A DNA stretch of 64,000 nt from NCBI RefSeq assembly GCF_011059135.1, contig NZ_JAALGD010000011.1, positions 1 to 64,000 of the forward strand. Direction: 5' to 3'. How positions within the stretch are numbered: position 1 is the stretch's first letter; the number at the start of each line of letters is the position of its first letter. A model generated the notes under the pieces. It had not been told where the DNA came from, searched no databases, and saw only the letters and a list, made by a program, of their open reading frames with translations. Below, piece after piece: positions 46,829 through 55,704 of this stretch. A program made the translations under genes and the position numbers. Source of the DNA: Brevibacillus sp. SYP-B805 (GTDB taxonomy: Bacteria > Bacillota > Bacilli > Brevibacillales > Brevibacillaceae).

Positions 46829-48437
46829 GAGTACGCTCCTTTCCTTTGGGAATGGATACCGTAAACAATGCGCCGCCCAGCTCGCTGCTTCCTACCAGGA
46901 TGTACCCACCCATCTCCTCCACCATGCTTTTTACCTTGGCTAATCCGATCCCCCGGCCGTCGCCCGGCTTGGTGGAAAAGCCGTAATGGAAGATCTGCTC
47001 GCGCAGCGCATCCGCCACACCCGGACCGGAGTCCTCCACTTCAAAGAGCAGCTCGCTGCCCGCATCCGACAGATAACACTCCACGCGCTTCACCGGGGAC
47101 CGCGCCTCAGTGATCGCCTCGAAGGCGTTCTGGATCAGGTTGCCAAGCAGGATGATGATTTGCTGGCGGTCCATCTCCGGCGGCAGTTGGTTGAGACGGC
47201 TGTCCGGATGAATGAGAAAATCGATTTTCAGCTCTTTGGCGCGATTGTGCATGCCGAGAAGGAGCGCGCCGATCAGCGGGTCAGGGAAGCTCCTGGCGAT
47301 AAACAGAATCATCTCCTGCTGCGACGATGTCTCCCGGGTGATCAGTTCGATCGCTTCCTGGATGGAGCCAAGCTGCATCAGGCCGGAAATGGTGTACAGC
47401 AGATTGTGGAATTCATGGGTTTGCGCCCGGAGCGCATCGGCATATCGCCTCGCCTGAGACAATTCCTCCATCAGGCGGTCCAGTTCCGATTTGGGACGAA
47501 AGCTGCTGACCACCCCGATCACCTTCTCCCCCACCTTGATCGGGATCCGGTTCACCAGAATCTCCTTGCCGGCGATCGTCGATTCGCGGTCGAGCTGCTG
47601 TTCGCCCGTCTTTAACACGTCCAGCATTTTCGTGTCTGGGATCAGTTCGGCAATCGGTTTTTTCAGAAGGGATCCTTCATGCGGAAGATTCAGAATATTG
47701 ACGGCCGCCTTGTTAGCCATCGTGACCCTGCCCAGCTGGTCGATCGCCACGATGCCTTCCCGCACCGACTCCAGGATGGCATTCCGTTCTTCAAACATGG
47801 TGGCGATCTCTTCCGGCTCCAGGCCAAAAATCGCCCGCTTGAAGCGATTGCTCAACCAAATGGCCCCCGCAATGCCTACCACGACGGATACAAGGACCAC
47901 CCCGAGCACCTTCGCCCGATAGCTGGCGATGGCTTGGTCGATATCTTCCAGCAGAAACCCCACCGAGACGATCCCCACCACCTGGCCCTTGTCGTCAAAG
48001 ATCGGCACCTTGCCGCGCAAGGACGGCCCCAGGCTTCCCACCGCCTTGGATACATACGATTGGCCGTACTGCAGCGCCAATTCATTATCCCCGCCGACCA
48101 TCGCTTTCCCGATCCGCTCGGGCAGCGGATGGGCGTAGCGAATGCCGCGCTTGTCGCCCACGACAACGAATTCGGCCTCGGTCTGGATCCGGACGTTTTC
48201 CGCGATGGGCTGAAGAATGGCGGACGGATTCGAGGTTTGGAACGCTCCGCGCACTTGCGGCATGGTAGCCACGATCTTGGCCACATTCAGCGCCCGTTTG
48301 CCAATCTGTTCCTCGATCGAGGCGGCAAACATGGAGGAAAAGATCATGCCGATGGCACCGACGATCCCGACGATCAGCACCGTGATGAGCAAAATCATTC
48401 TTGTCTGCAGGGTAAGCCTTCGCTTTTGGGATTTCAT
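46794..48437 (-). CDS. CitA/DcuS family sensor histidine kinase
   Basis: A 547-residue sensor with two transmembrane helices (about 13-35 and 175-197) around an extracytoplasmic PAS-like carboxylate sensor. A cytoplasmic PAS domain (about 215-320), an H-box HEFHNLLYTISGL and an HATPase domain (DSGPGVADAL, GDGRGIGLAKVKSMV) follow. Senses a di- or tricarboxylate outside the cell, consistent with the TctABC genes. Confidence 0.92.
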   Translation of the reverse strand: MKSQKRRLTLQTRMILLITVLIVGIVGAIGMIFSSMFAASIEEQIGKRALNVAKIVATMPQVRGAFQTSNPSAILQPIAENVRIQTEAEFVVVGDKRGIRYAHPLPERIGKAMVGGDNELALQYGQSYVSKAVGSLGPSLRGKVPIFDDKGQVVGIVSVGFLLEDIDQAIASYRAKVLGVVLVSVVVGIAGAIWLSNRFKRAIFGLEPEEIATMFEERNAILESVREGIVAIDQLGRVTMANKAAVNILNLPHEGSLLKKPIAELIPDTKMLDVLKTGEQQLDRESTIAGKEILVNRIPIKVGEKVIGVVSSFRPKSELDRLMEELSQARRYADALRAQTHEFHNLLYTISGLMQLGSIQEAIELITRETSSQQEMILFIARSFPDPLIGALLLGMHNRAKELKIDFLIHPDSRLNQLPPEMDRQQIIILLGNLIQNAFEAITEARSPVKRVECYLSDAGSELLFEVEDSGPGVADALREQIFHYGFSTKPGDGRGIGLAKVKSMVEEMGGYILVGSSELGGALFTVSIPKGKERTHETAGSTDRGR

Positions 48438-48568
48438 GCCACCACCTCTCGCAGACTATTATACATCCAGAACGGCGGTTGACCAGTTGAAAAGAACAGC
48501 TAGAAGAAGCCAGCCTCTTCGTGTAGAGTAGTAAAGGAATGAGTTTGTCCTGTAGAGGTGACTTCCCC

Positions 48569-50332
48569 ATGCATATCAATCTTCGCTCCTTTCTCGACCA
48601 ATTGCGGCGGGAAGGGCAGTTGACCGTCATAGACGCCCCGGTTGATCCCTACCTGGAACTGGCGGAGATCCATCGCCGCGTCATTGCGGAAGGAGGCCCG
48701 GCCCTCCTCTTTACCAATGTGAAAGGAAAATCGTTTCCGGTCGTCACCAACCTGTTTGGAACGGTCGATCGCGTCCACATGGCGGTCGGGCCCAAACCGG
48801 AGGCCGTCGTCCGGGAGCTGGTCAGCGCCCTGGACCGGCTGATGCCCCCGAAACTGTCGGCCTTGTGGGAGCTGCGCGACCCGCTTCTATCCGTGCTGCG
48901 GGCAGGCACCAAAACCGTTCCCGCCTCCCGCGCACCGGTCACCCAGGTTGCGACGACGGACGTCGATCTGACGCAGCTCCCGGCCTTGACGAGCTGGCAT
49001 CTGGATGGCGGCCCCTTCGTCACCCTGCCGCTGGTCTACACCGAGCACCCGGAGACCAAGGAACACAACCTCGGCATGTACCGCATCCAGATCTATGACA
49101 AAACCACAACCGGCATCCACTGGCAGATCCACAAGGGCGGCGGCTTCCATTATTACGAAGCCGAAACGCGCAACCAGCCGCTGCCCGTCACTCTGACCAT
49201 CGGGGGGCCGCCTGCCCTGATCGTTTCCGCGATCGCCCCGCTGCCGGAGATGGTGCCGGAACTGCTCTTCGCTTCCCTTCTCATGGGGGAGAAACTGGCC
49301 ATGGCCGAAGTCCCGAACCATCCTCACCGCATCGTGGCGGAAGCGGAATTCGTCTTCGGCGGCCTCGTCCCGCCTCATGTACGGCGCCCGGAAGGCCCGT
49401 TTGGCGACCATTTCGGCTATTATTCGTGGCAGCATGATTTCCCGGTGTTTCAGGTGAAGCAGATGTGGCGGCGCAAAGATGCCATTTATCCGGCCACGGT
49501 GGTGGGCAAGCCACGGCAGGAAGACTACTATATCGGCGATTTTCTGCAAAGCCTGCTCTCCCCCCTGTTTCCGGTGGTCATGCCCGGCGTGAAAGCTTTG
49601 TGGACCTATGGCGAAACAGGCTTTCATGCCTTGGCGGGCGCCATCGTGCGGGAAAGCTATTACAAAGAGGCGATGGCCCATGCGTTCCGGATCATGGGAG
49701 AGGGGCAGCTGACGCTGACCAAATTTTTGATGGTCACCGACGTTCCCTGCGATCTCGCCGATTTCCGCCGTTTTCTGGAGATCGTGCTGGCCCGCTTTCA
49801 GCCGGAGCGGGACCTGCTCATCGTCAACGACACGTCCAACGATACCCTGGACTACACCGGCCGCAAGTTCAATCATGGCAGCAAAGGGATCATGCTGGGC
49901 ATCGGGGAAGCGGTACGCGAGCTTCCGCGTGCATACAACGGCGGCGAAATCCCCGGCATCACCAGCGCCAAAGCGTTCTGCCCCGGCTGTCTGGTGGTCT
50001 CCGGCCCGGCGTTCACCGATTTTCCGGAAATGGCGGAAACACTGGTCCCTTACGCCAACGAGCATCTGAAGGAGTGGCCGCTGATCTGCCTGGTTGACGA
50101 TGCGGCCATTGCGGAAAAGGAGAGCAGCTTCCTGTGGACGGTCTTTACGCGCTTCGATCCCGCCCACGATCTGTATGCGCGCTCCTCCGTCGTGCGCAAT
50201 AAAATCCGCTATGAGGGACCGCTGATCATCGATGCCCGCATGAAGCCCTTTTATCCGGATGAGGTGGAAACCCATCCCGATATCGCCAAACTGGTCACGG
50301 AACGTTGGCGCGAATATTTTCCGAAAGGCTGA
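48569..50332 (+). CDS. UbiD family prenylated-FMN decarboxylase
   Basis: A 587-residue UbiD-like decarboxylase. Its core holds HRIVAEAEFVFGG and the E-R-E type region around RRPEGPFGDHFGYYSW (about 281-296). Such enzymes need prenyl-FMN from a UbiX flavin prenyltransferase, not present here. Substrate may be an aromatic or unsaturated carboxylate. It is divergent from the Tct/CitAB genes. The start at 48569 follows GAGGTGA; a terminator follows the stop. Confidence 0.85.
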   Translation: MHINLRSFLDQLRREGQLTVIDAPVDPYLELAEIHRRVIAEGGPALLFTNVKGKSFPVVTNLFGTVDRVHMAVGPKPEAVVRELVSALDRLMPPKLSALWELRDPLLSVLRAGTKTVPASRAPVTQVATTDVDLTQLPALTSWHLDGGPFVTLPLVYTEHPETKEHNLGMYRIQIYDKTTTGIHWQIHKGGGFHYYEAETRNQPLPVTLTIGGPPALIVSAIAPLPEMVPELLFASLLMGEKLAMAEVPNHPHRIVAEAEFVFGGLVPPHVRRPEGPFGDHFGYYSWQHDFPVFQVKQMWRRKDAIYPATVVGKPRQEDYYIGDFLQSLLSPLFPVVMPGVKALWTYGETGFHALAGAIVRESYYKEAMAHAFRIMGEGQLTLTKFLMVTDVPCDLADFRRFLEIVLARFQPERDLLIVNDTSNDTLDYTGRKFNHGSKGIMLGIGEAVRELPRAYNGGEIPGITSAKAFCPGCLVVSGPAFTDFPEMAETLVPYANEHLKEWPLICLVDDAAIAEKESSFLWTVFTRFDPAHDLYARSSVVRNKIRYEGPLIIDARMKPFYPDEVETHPDIAKLVTERWREYFPKG

Positions 50333-50340
50333 GCATTGTC

Positions 50341-50372
50341 CCCCGGAGTTGGCAGCACTCCGGGGTTTTTTT
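50341..50372 (+). terminator. Rho-independent terminator of the ubiD-like gene
   Basis: CCCCGGAGT-tggcag-CACTCCGGGGTTTTTTT. Confidence 0.9.
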
Positions 50373-50390
50373 AGTTTAATGAGCTAAAGC

Positions 50391-50516
50391 GAGGGAAGAA
50401 AGGTTGGGGGCCCCCGCCAACACCAGCAAGGGACCCCGCTCGGCCAGAAAGGCCCCCCAATCGGTGTATCGTTAGCTGTCGCCGAGTGGGGGAGCGTTCG
50501 CTATCGTCGGCGGGGT
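50391..50516. repeat. Intergenic GC-rich palindromic repeat, copy 3
   Basis: Plus strand carries AGAAAGGTTGGGGGCCCCC, GCCAACACCAGCAAGGGAC and CGCCGAGTGGGGGAGCGTTC, then TCGTCGGCGGGGT. It is aligned almost base for base with the inverse complement of copy 1, with an internal extra block. Confidence 0.8.
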
Positions 50517-50642
50517 AATCACATTGTCGAATCCTGAAAATTCAGGCATCAGATTCTCCCCTGCCCAATATACTGGTAGCATCTTGGCAGCGAGACAAAC
50601 CGTCTCTTTCTGTCAATCCACCGCGAAAAGGAGGGAATCCTG

Positions 50643-52139
50643 ATGAAATCACAGAGGGAAGTGGATGGCATCGTCACCTTGACGGCCGAAGGGGAAAGGC
50701 TGATCAAGGACAGTCCGCTGTACAATGAAGGATTACGGCCGACCACGCAGGCCGAGCATCATTGGACCGCCTACAACTTCGCCAGTCTCTGGATCGGGAT
50801 GGCGATCTGTCTGCCGACGTACTCGCTTGCCGCCGGCTTGATCTCGCTCGGCATGAACTGGTGGCAGGCAATCGGCACCATCATTTTGGGGAATTGTATC
50901 GTTCTTATTCCGATTCTTCTGAATGCCCACGCGGGTACGAAATTCGGCATCCCCTACCCGGTCTACGCCCGCCTTTGGTTCGGCTCCAAGGGGGCGCACA
51001 TCCCCGCGATGGCCCGGGCGATAGTCGGCGCCGGCTGGTTCGGCATCAACTGCTGGTTTGGAGGGGCGGCCATTGACACCTTGCTCGTCTCCATGAGCGG
51101 ATGGGAAAACGTACCCGCCCACCTGCCCATCGCCTTCCTCTTCTTCTGGGCGCTGAACGTCTGGATTGCCTATCGGGGGCCCGAAGCCATCCGCAGAATG
51201 GAATTCTGGGCGGCGCCCACCCTGATCGTCATGGGTCTCGCCCTGCTGGCCTGGGCGGTGACGGCGGCAGGCGGTTGGGGCCCCATGCTCTCCGCCCCGT
51301 CGAAGTTCTCCTCGACGGGCGAGTTTCTGAAAGTCTTTTTCCCTTCGCTGACGGGGGCGATCTCCTTCTGGGCGACGCTCGCCCTGAACATTCCGGATTT
51401 CTGTCGTTATGCCAAAAGCCAGAAAGCGCAGATCGTCGGGCAGTCGCTGGCGCTGCCAACCACCATGGGACTCTTCTCGTTTATCGGCGTGGCGGTTGCC
51501 TCCGCGACGGTCGTCATCTTCGGGGAAGCGATCTGGGATCCTGCCGTGATTCTGGCCAAGTTCTCCCCCTTCGTCATTTTCCTGGGAACGCTCGGCATCA
51601 TTCTGGCCACGCTGACGACCAACGTTGCCGCCAATATCGTGGCGCCGGCGCGGGCCCTGGAAAATCTTGCGCCGCGCCGCTTAACCTTCGGCGCGGGAGC
51701 CATCATCACCGGGCTTGCGGCGCTGCTGATGCAGCCTTGGTATCTGTTGGAGAATTTCGGCAACTACATTTTCCTCTGGTTGGGCACGTACGGCGCACTC
51801 CTCGGCCCCATCGACGGGATCGCCATCGCCGACTACTGGTTGGTGCGCAAGCGGAGAATCCATCTGGTGGAGCTCTACAGCTACCAGGGACGCTATCATT
51901 ATAAAAGCGGCTATAACAAGCATGCCATCTGGGCGCTGGTCATCGGCATCGCGATCCCCTTTGCCTGTAGGTATGCACCCGGCCTTTCCTTCGTCTGGGA
52001 CAACGCGTGGACGGCCGGTCTGCTCATCTCCATGATTGCCTACACGATGCTGATGAAAAACACCGTCACGAACGTCAGCCAGGCCGAATACGACAAAATC
52101 ACCGAATACGGCAGCCCGGCACGCTCTGCTGCTTCCTGA
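50643..52139 (+). CDS. NCS1 family nucleobase/hydantoin transporter
   Basis: A 498-residue NCS1 (purine-cytosine permease family) importer with 12 predicted helices. Hallmarks: PTTQAEHHWTAYNFASLWIG at the start, GRP-free loop FGSKGAHIPAMARAIVGAGW, and NIPDFCRYAKSQ. Lies beside the reductive pyrimidine degradation genes, so uracil, thymine or a hydantoin/allantoin are plausible substrates. A CCTGAAAATTCAGG palindrome upstream (about 50534-50547) is a possible operator. Confidence 0.88.
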   Translation: MKSQREVDGIVTLTAEGERLIKDSPLYNEGLRPTTQAEHHWTAYNFASLWIGMAICLPTYSLAAGLISLGMNWWQAIGTIILGNCIVLIPILLNAHAGTKFGIPYPVYARLWFGSKGAHIPAMARAIVGAGWFGINCWFGGAAIDTLLVSMSGWENVPAHLPIAFLFFWALNVWIAYRGPEAIRRMEFWAAPTLIVMGLALLAWAVTAAGGWGPMLSAPSKFSSTGEFLKVFFPSLTGAISFWATLALNIPDFCRYAKSQKAQIVGQSLALPTTMGLFSFIGVAVASATVVIFGEAIWDPAVILAKFSPFVIFLGTLGIILATLTTNVAANIVAPARALENLAPRRLTFGAGAIITGLAALLMQPWYLLENFGNYIFLWLGTYGALLGPIDGIAIADYWLVRKRRIHLVELYSYQGRYHYKSGYNKHAIWALVIGIAIPFACRYAPGLSFVWDNAWTAGLLISMIAYTMLMKNTVTNVSQAEYDKITEYGSPARSAAS

Positions 52140-52153
52140 GATGCGGCCGCACA

Positions 52154-52190
52154 TGAAAAGTCGGAATCCCCCCGGGGATCCCGACTTTTC
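52154..52190. terminator. Bidirectional terminator between NCS1 and MerR genes
   Basis: AAAAGTCGGAATCCCC pairs with GGGGATCCCGACTTTT, between convergent genes. Confidence 0.8.
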
Positions 52191-52203
52191 TGGCTGGCGG
52201 CGG

Positions 52204-52971
52204 CTATGCGTTTTGCTGATTGTCACAGTAGAGATGCATGGCTTCCCGCAAAAACGCGGCCAAGCCCGGCTTGTAGCGATCAATGTTGGCCGTGAACCGC
52301 TCATCGTTGACATACAAATCGCCGAGCCCTCGGAAAATCTCTACCGTACAGTCGTAGAAGGAATCGGTGATATGCTGTCTCAGTTCCCCCACCGCCTGCT
52401 GCACGCCGGGATCTGCCGGCCCTTTGTCCATGGCGGCCGCGATCCGCTTGAAAAGTTCGTCCCATTTTCCCATGATCGCCGCCCAATCTTCCTTGGTATA
52501 CCGAGAGGTTCTGCGTTCCGTTTCTTCCACGATCTCCTTCCCGTACAAGCGTTTTGCCTCGTCGGCGTATTTTTCCCGATGCTGTTCGATCGCGGTCATG
52601 TCAAATCCCTCAAACATCTCTTTTCCTTCCATCCGTATTCCTCCTTCCAGGGACAGGATCGTCCTGTCCACCGTTCTGATCATTTCCTCCAGCCGCTTCT
52701 TTTTTTCCAGCAGCCATTTCCGGTGCGATTGCAGCGCCTGCTTTCTGTCAAAATGGGGACTGTCGATGATCTGTTTGATCTCCCGCAGGGAAAAACCGAT
52801 CTCCTTGAAAAACAGGATTTGCTGCAAGCGCTCAAGGTTTTGGTCGGTGTACAGCCTGTATCCGGCCGGCGTTACGGTCTCAGGATGCAGCAGCCCGATC
52901 TGATCGTAATGGTGGAGCGTCCGGACGCTCACACCCGCCATCTCGGCTACCTCCTTCACCTTGTAAGGCAT
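52204..52971 (-). CDS. MerR family regulator with TipAS-type effector domain
   Basis: A 255-residue Mta/TipAL-like activator. MerR HTH (about 1-70: VKEVAEMAGVSVRTLHHYDQIGLL), a coiled dimer helix (about 80-115) and a TipAS ligand-binding domain (about 125-250). TipAS domains capture hydrophobic or thiopeptide drugs. The region upstream shows TTGACC with a roughly 19 bp spacer to GATGAT, the stretched spacing MerR proteins use for their own promoters. Confidence 0.9.
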   Translation of the reverse strand: MPYKVKEVAEMAGVSVRTLHHYDQIGLLHPETVTPAGYRLYTDQNLERLQQILFFKEIGFSLREIKQIIDSPHFDRKQALQSHRKWLLEKKKRLEEMIRTVDRTILSLEGGIRMEGKEMFEGFDMTAIEQHREKYADEAKRLYGKEIVEETERRTSRYTKEDWAAIMGKWDELFKRIAAAMDKGPADPGVQQAVGELRQHITDSFYDCTVEIFRGLGDLYVNDERFTANIDRYKPGLAAFLREAMHLYCDNQQNA

Positions 52972-53200
52972 GTCATCACCTCCACCCTGATCATCGTTTA
53001 TGACGTAACGTGAGGGTCAACCGCGAACATAAAAAAAGATACCTGCCTCCAAGGTATCGATGATCCGATCAACCTCTATTATCCCCAAACATGCGATACA
53101 GCACTTCCTGGGAAGCAGTCACTTCCATCCTTTTTCGCAGGAGAAAAGAGAAGGGCCGCCCCGGCGACCCTTCTGTCTCTGCTTCCTGACAATCGTACAT

Positions 53201-54091
53201 TTATGGAAGCAGCTTCACCATGTTTTCATAGGTTTCCGGACGTCTGTCCCGATAAAACTGCCACTGATCCCGCACCTCATGGATCAGGTTCTTATCCATC
53301 TCGGCCACGATCACTTCGTCCTGGTCCCGGCTGCCGATCGCCACAAAACGGCCGCGCGGATCGACCAGGTAGGACTGCCCGTAAAATTCCCCCATATTCC
53401 ACGGCGCTTCCACGCCCACCCGGTTGATCGCCGCCACATAATATCCGTTGGCGACCGCATGGGCGGGCTGCTCCAGCTTCCACAGGTATTCCGACAATCC
53501 GGCGACGGTGGCGGACGGATTGAAGACGATTTCGGCACCGTTTAAGCCAAGCAGGCGGGCCCCTTCCGGGAAATGCCGGTCATAGCAGATGTATACCCCC
53601 ACTTTGGCAAAGGCGGTATCAAACACGGGATACCCCAGATTGCCCGGCTTGAAGTAGTACTTTTCCCAGAAGCCGCAGCCGTTGCCGCCAGCCGCGACAT
53701 GGGGAATATGATTCTTGCGGTATTTGCCCAGGACCGTCCCATCCGCGTCAATCACGGCAGCCGTATTGTAATAGATCCCGATCCCCGCCTTCTCATAGAC
53801 AGGCAGGATGATCACCGCGCCCAGCTCGCGTGCCAGATCCCGGAACAGGAGCGTCGTCGGTCCGTCGGGCACCTCTTCGGCGGCTTCGTACCATTTGGTG
53901 TTCTGCTCGGCGCAGAAGTAGGGACCGTAGAAGATCTCCTGCAGACAGATGATCCGGGCCCCTTTTGCAGCAGCTTCCCGCACCATGCGCACATGTTTTT
54001 CGATGGCCTTCTCCTTGTGGACGTGCACGGGCTCGTCGCCATGCACATCGTTGGCGGCTTGAATCAAGCCGATCGTCACCTTGTTCGGCAT
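53201..54091 (-). CDS. Nitrilase-family N-carbamoyl-beta-alanine amidohydrolase
   Basis: A 296-residue carbon-nitrogen hydrolase with catalytic triad Glu52, Lys126 and Cys169 (YICYDRHFPE). Placed as the last step of reductive pyrimidine degradation, after dihydropyrimidinase (25 bp gap), it would release beta-alanine, CO2 and ammonia from N-carbamoyl-beta-alanine. The start at 54091 follows AAAGGAG. Confidence 0.88.
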   Translation of the reverse strand: MPNKVTIGLIQAANDVHGDEPVHVHKEKAIEKHVRMVREAAAKGARIICLQEIFYGPYFCAEQNTKWYEAAEEVPDGPTTLLFRDLARELGAVIILPVYEKAGIGIYYNTAAVIDADGTVLGKYRKNHIPHVAAGGNGCGFWEKYYFKPGNLGYPVFDTAFAKVGVYICYDRHFPEGARLLGLNGAEIVFNPSATVAGLSEYLWKLEQPAHAVANGYYVAAINRVGVEAPWNMGEFYGQSYLVDPRGRFVAIGSRDQDEVIVAEMDKNLIHEVRDQWQFYRDRRPETYENMVKLLP

Positions 54092-54116
54092 GTGGATTCT
54101 CCTTTCTCGTAATCCC

Positions 54117-55502
54117 TTATGGACGCGTAAATGTCGCCCGTTTGATGAAGCGGCCCGCGCCCGCCTGCCCGACAAACTCCTTGTCGCGAATGACGAATTC
54201 GCCCCGCGACAGGACAGAGACCACTTCGCCCACGACTTCCTTGCCTTCAAACGGATTGTAGTCCACCCGCATGTGATGGGTCTCCGCGGAAATCGTCCGT
54301 TTGGCCTGCGGGTTGAAAATGACGATGTCGGCATCCGAGCCGACCGCGATCGTCCCTTTGCGCGGATACATGCCGAACAGTTTGGCCGCCTTGGTGGAGA
54401 CGATGTCGACGAACTGATGCAGGCTGATCCGCCCGGCGTGCACGCCGTCCGAATAGAGGACGCTGATCCGGTCTTCAATCAGCGGGCCGCCATTGGGAAT
54501 TTTCGTGAAATCGCCGCGTCCGAGCTCCTTCTGACCCTTGAAGTTGAACGAGCATTGATCGGAGCCGACCGTCTGCAGGATGCCGCTTTTCAGGGCGTTC
54601 CACAGCACTTCCTGATGCCATTTCTCCCTGAGCGGCGGCGACCAGACGTATTTGGCCCCTTCAAAATCGGGTTGGGCCAAAGCGGAGATATCGAGCGCCA
54701 GGTACTGCGGACATGTTTCCCCGTAGACGTTCCAGCCTTTTTCCCGCGCTTCGGCGATGCGGCGGACCGCCTCCGCGCAGGAGACATGCACGACATACAA
54801 TTGCGAACCGGCGAGCGCCGCAAGCGCCGCCGCTCGTCCGGTCGCTTCCCCCTCCGCTTCCGGCGGGCGCGTCAGGGCATGATGGATCGGATCGGTTTGC
54901 CCGTTCGCAAGCGCCTGCTTCGTCAGATAGTCGATCACATCGCCGTTCTCCGCATGCACCTGGACGAGGGCACCCAGTTCTCTCGCGCGCACCAATGTTT
55001 TAAACAAGGTCTCGTCGTCCGCCTGAAAGACGTTTTTGTACGCCATAAACACCTTCAAGGAGGTAATGCCTTCGTGTTTGACCACGGTTTCCAGCTCTTC
55101 CAGCACCTGATCGTTCGCCTCCGCGATCATCAGGTGAAAGCCGTAATCGATGACCGCCTTCCCGCGCGCCTTTTCATGCCAGACGGCAATGGCTTCCCGC
55201 AGCGATTCCCCTTTGCGCGTGAGGCAGAAATCGATGATGGACGTTGTACCGCCGAAAGCGGCCGCCCTTGTTCCCGATTCGAAATCATCCGCCGTCACCG
55301 TGCCGCCAAACGGCATATCGAGATGGGTGTGAGGATCGATCCCGCCCGGAAACACATAACAGCCGCTGGCGTCGATCACTTCTGCCTCATCCGCCTCCAG
55401 CGTCTCCCCGATCGCCACGATGCGCTCCCCTTCAATCAGCACGTCCGCTTGGCAGGTATCGGATGCGGTGACAACCGTGCCGTTGCGAATCCATTTTTTC
55501 AT
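54117..55502 (-). CDS. hydA: Dihydropyrimidinase
   Basis: A 461-residue cyclic amidohydrolase. Binuclear metal ligands His58, His60, carbamylated Lys150, His183, His239 and Asp315 are all in place. Opens the ring of dihydrouracil or dihydrothymine. The start at 55502 follows GGGGGAAGAGCTT. A 203 bp gap with a repeat element separates it from preA. Confidence 0.93.
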   Translation of the reverse strand: MKKWIRNGTVVTASDTCQADVLIEGERIVAIGETLEADEAEVIDASGCYVFPGGIDPHTHLDMPFGGTVTADDFESGTRAAAFGGTTSIIDFCLTRKGESLREAIAVWHEKARGKAVIDYGFHLMIAEANDQVLEELETVVKHEGITSLKVFMAYKNVFQADDETLFKTLVRARELGALVQVHAENGDVIDYLTKQALANGQTDPIHHALTRPPEAEGEATGRAAALAALAGSQLYVVHVSCAEAVRRIAEAREKGWNVYGETCPQYLALDISALAQPDFEGAKYVWSPPLREKWHQEVLWNALKSGILQTVGSDQCSFNFKGQKELGRGDFTKIPNGGPLIEDRISVLYSDGVHAGRISLHQFVDIVSTKAAKLFGMYPRKGTIAVGSDADIVIFNPQAKRTISAETHHMRVDYNPFEGKEVVGEVVSVLSRGEFVIRDKEFVGQAGAGRFIKRATFTRP

Positions 55503-55532
55503 AAGCTCTTCCCCCGCTTCGATAATAATGAT

Positions 55533-55635
55533 CCAGCGACGCAAGCGGACGCTCCACCCACCCGGCATTGGTTTGCGCTGTGCCGAGCGGGCCTATTGCT
55601 GGTGTCGACCGGGGCGCCCATCCTTCCCTGCGTCT
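55533..55635. repeat. Intergenic GC-rich palindromic repeat, copy 4 (between preA and hydA)
   Basis: On the minus strand it carries GTCGACACCAGCAAT, CGCTCGGCAC and GGAGCGTCCGCTTGCGTC, matching copies 1 and 3. It sits inside the apparent preTA-hydA transcript. Confidence 0.7.
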
Positions 55636-55704
55636 TCTCTCGGACACCGTTCACCCTGCGCAAGCGTCCCGCTAGTACAGGCTATGCGGCCTGCACGCCA
55701 AACA

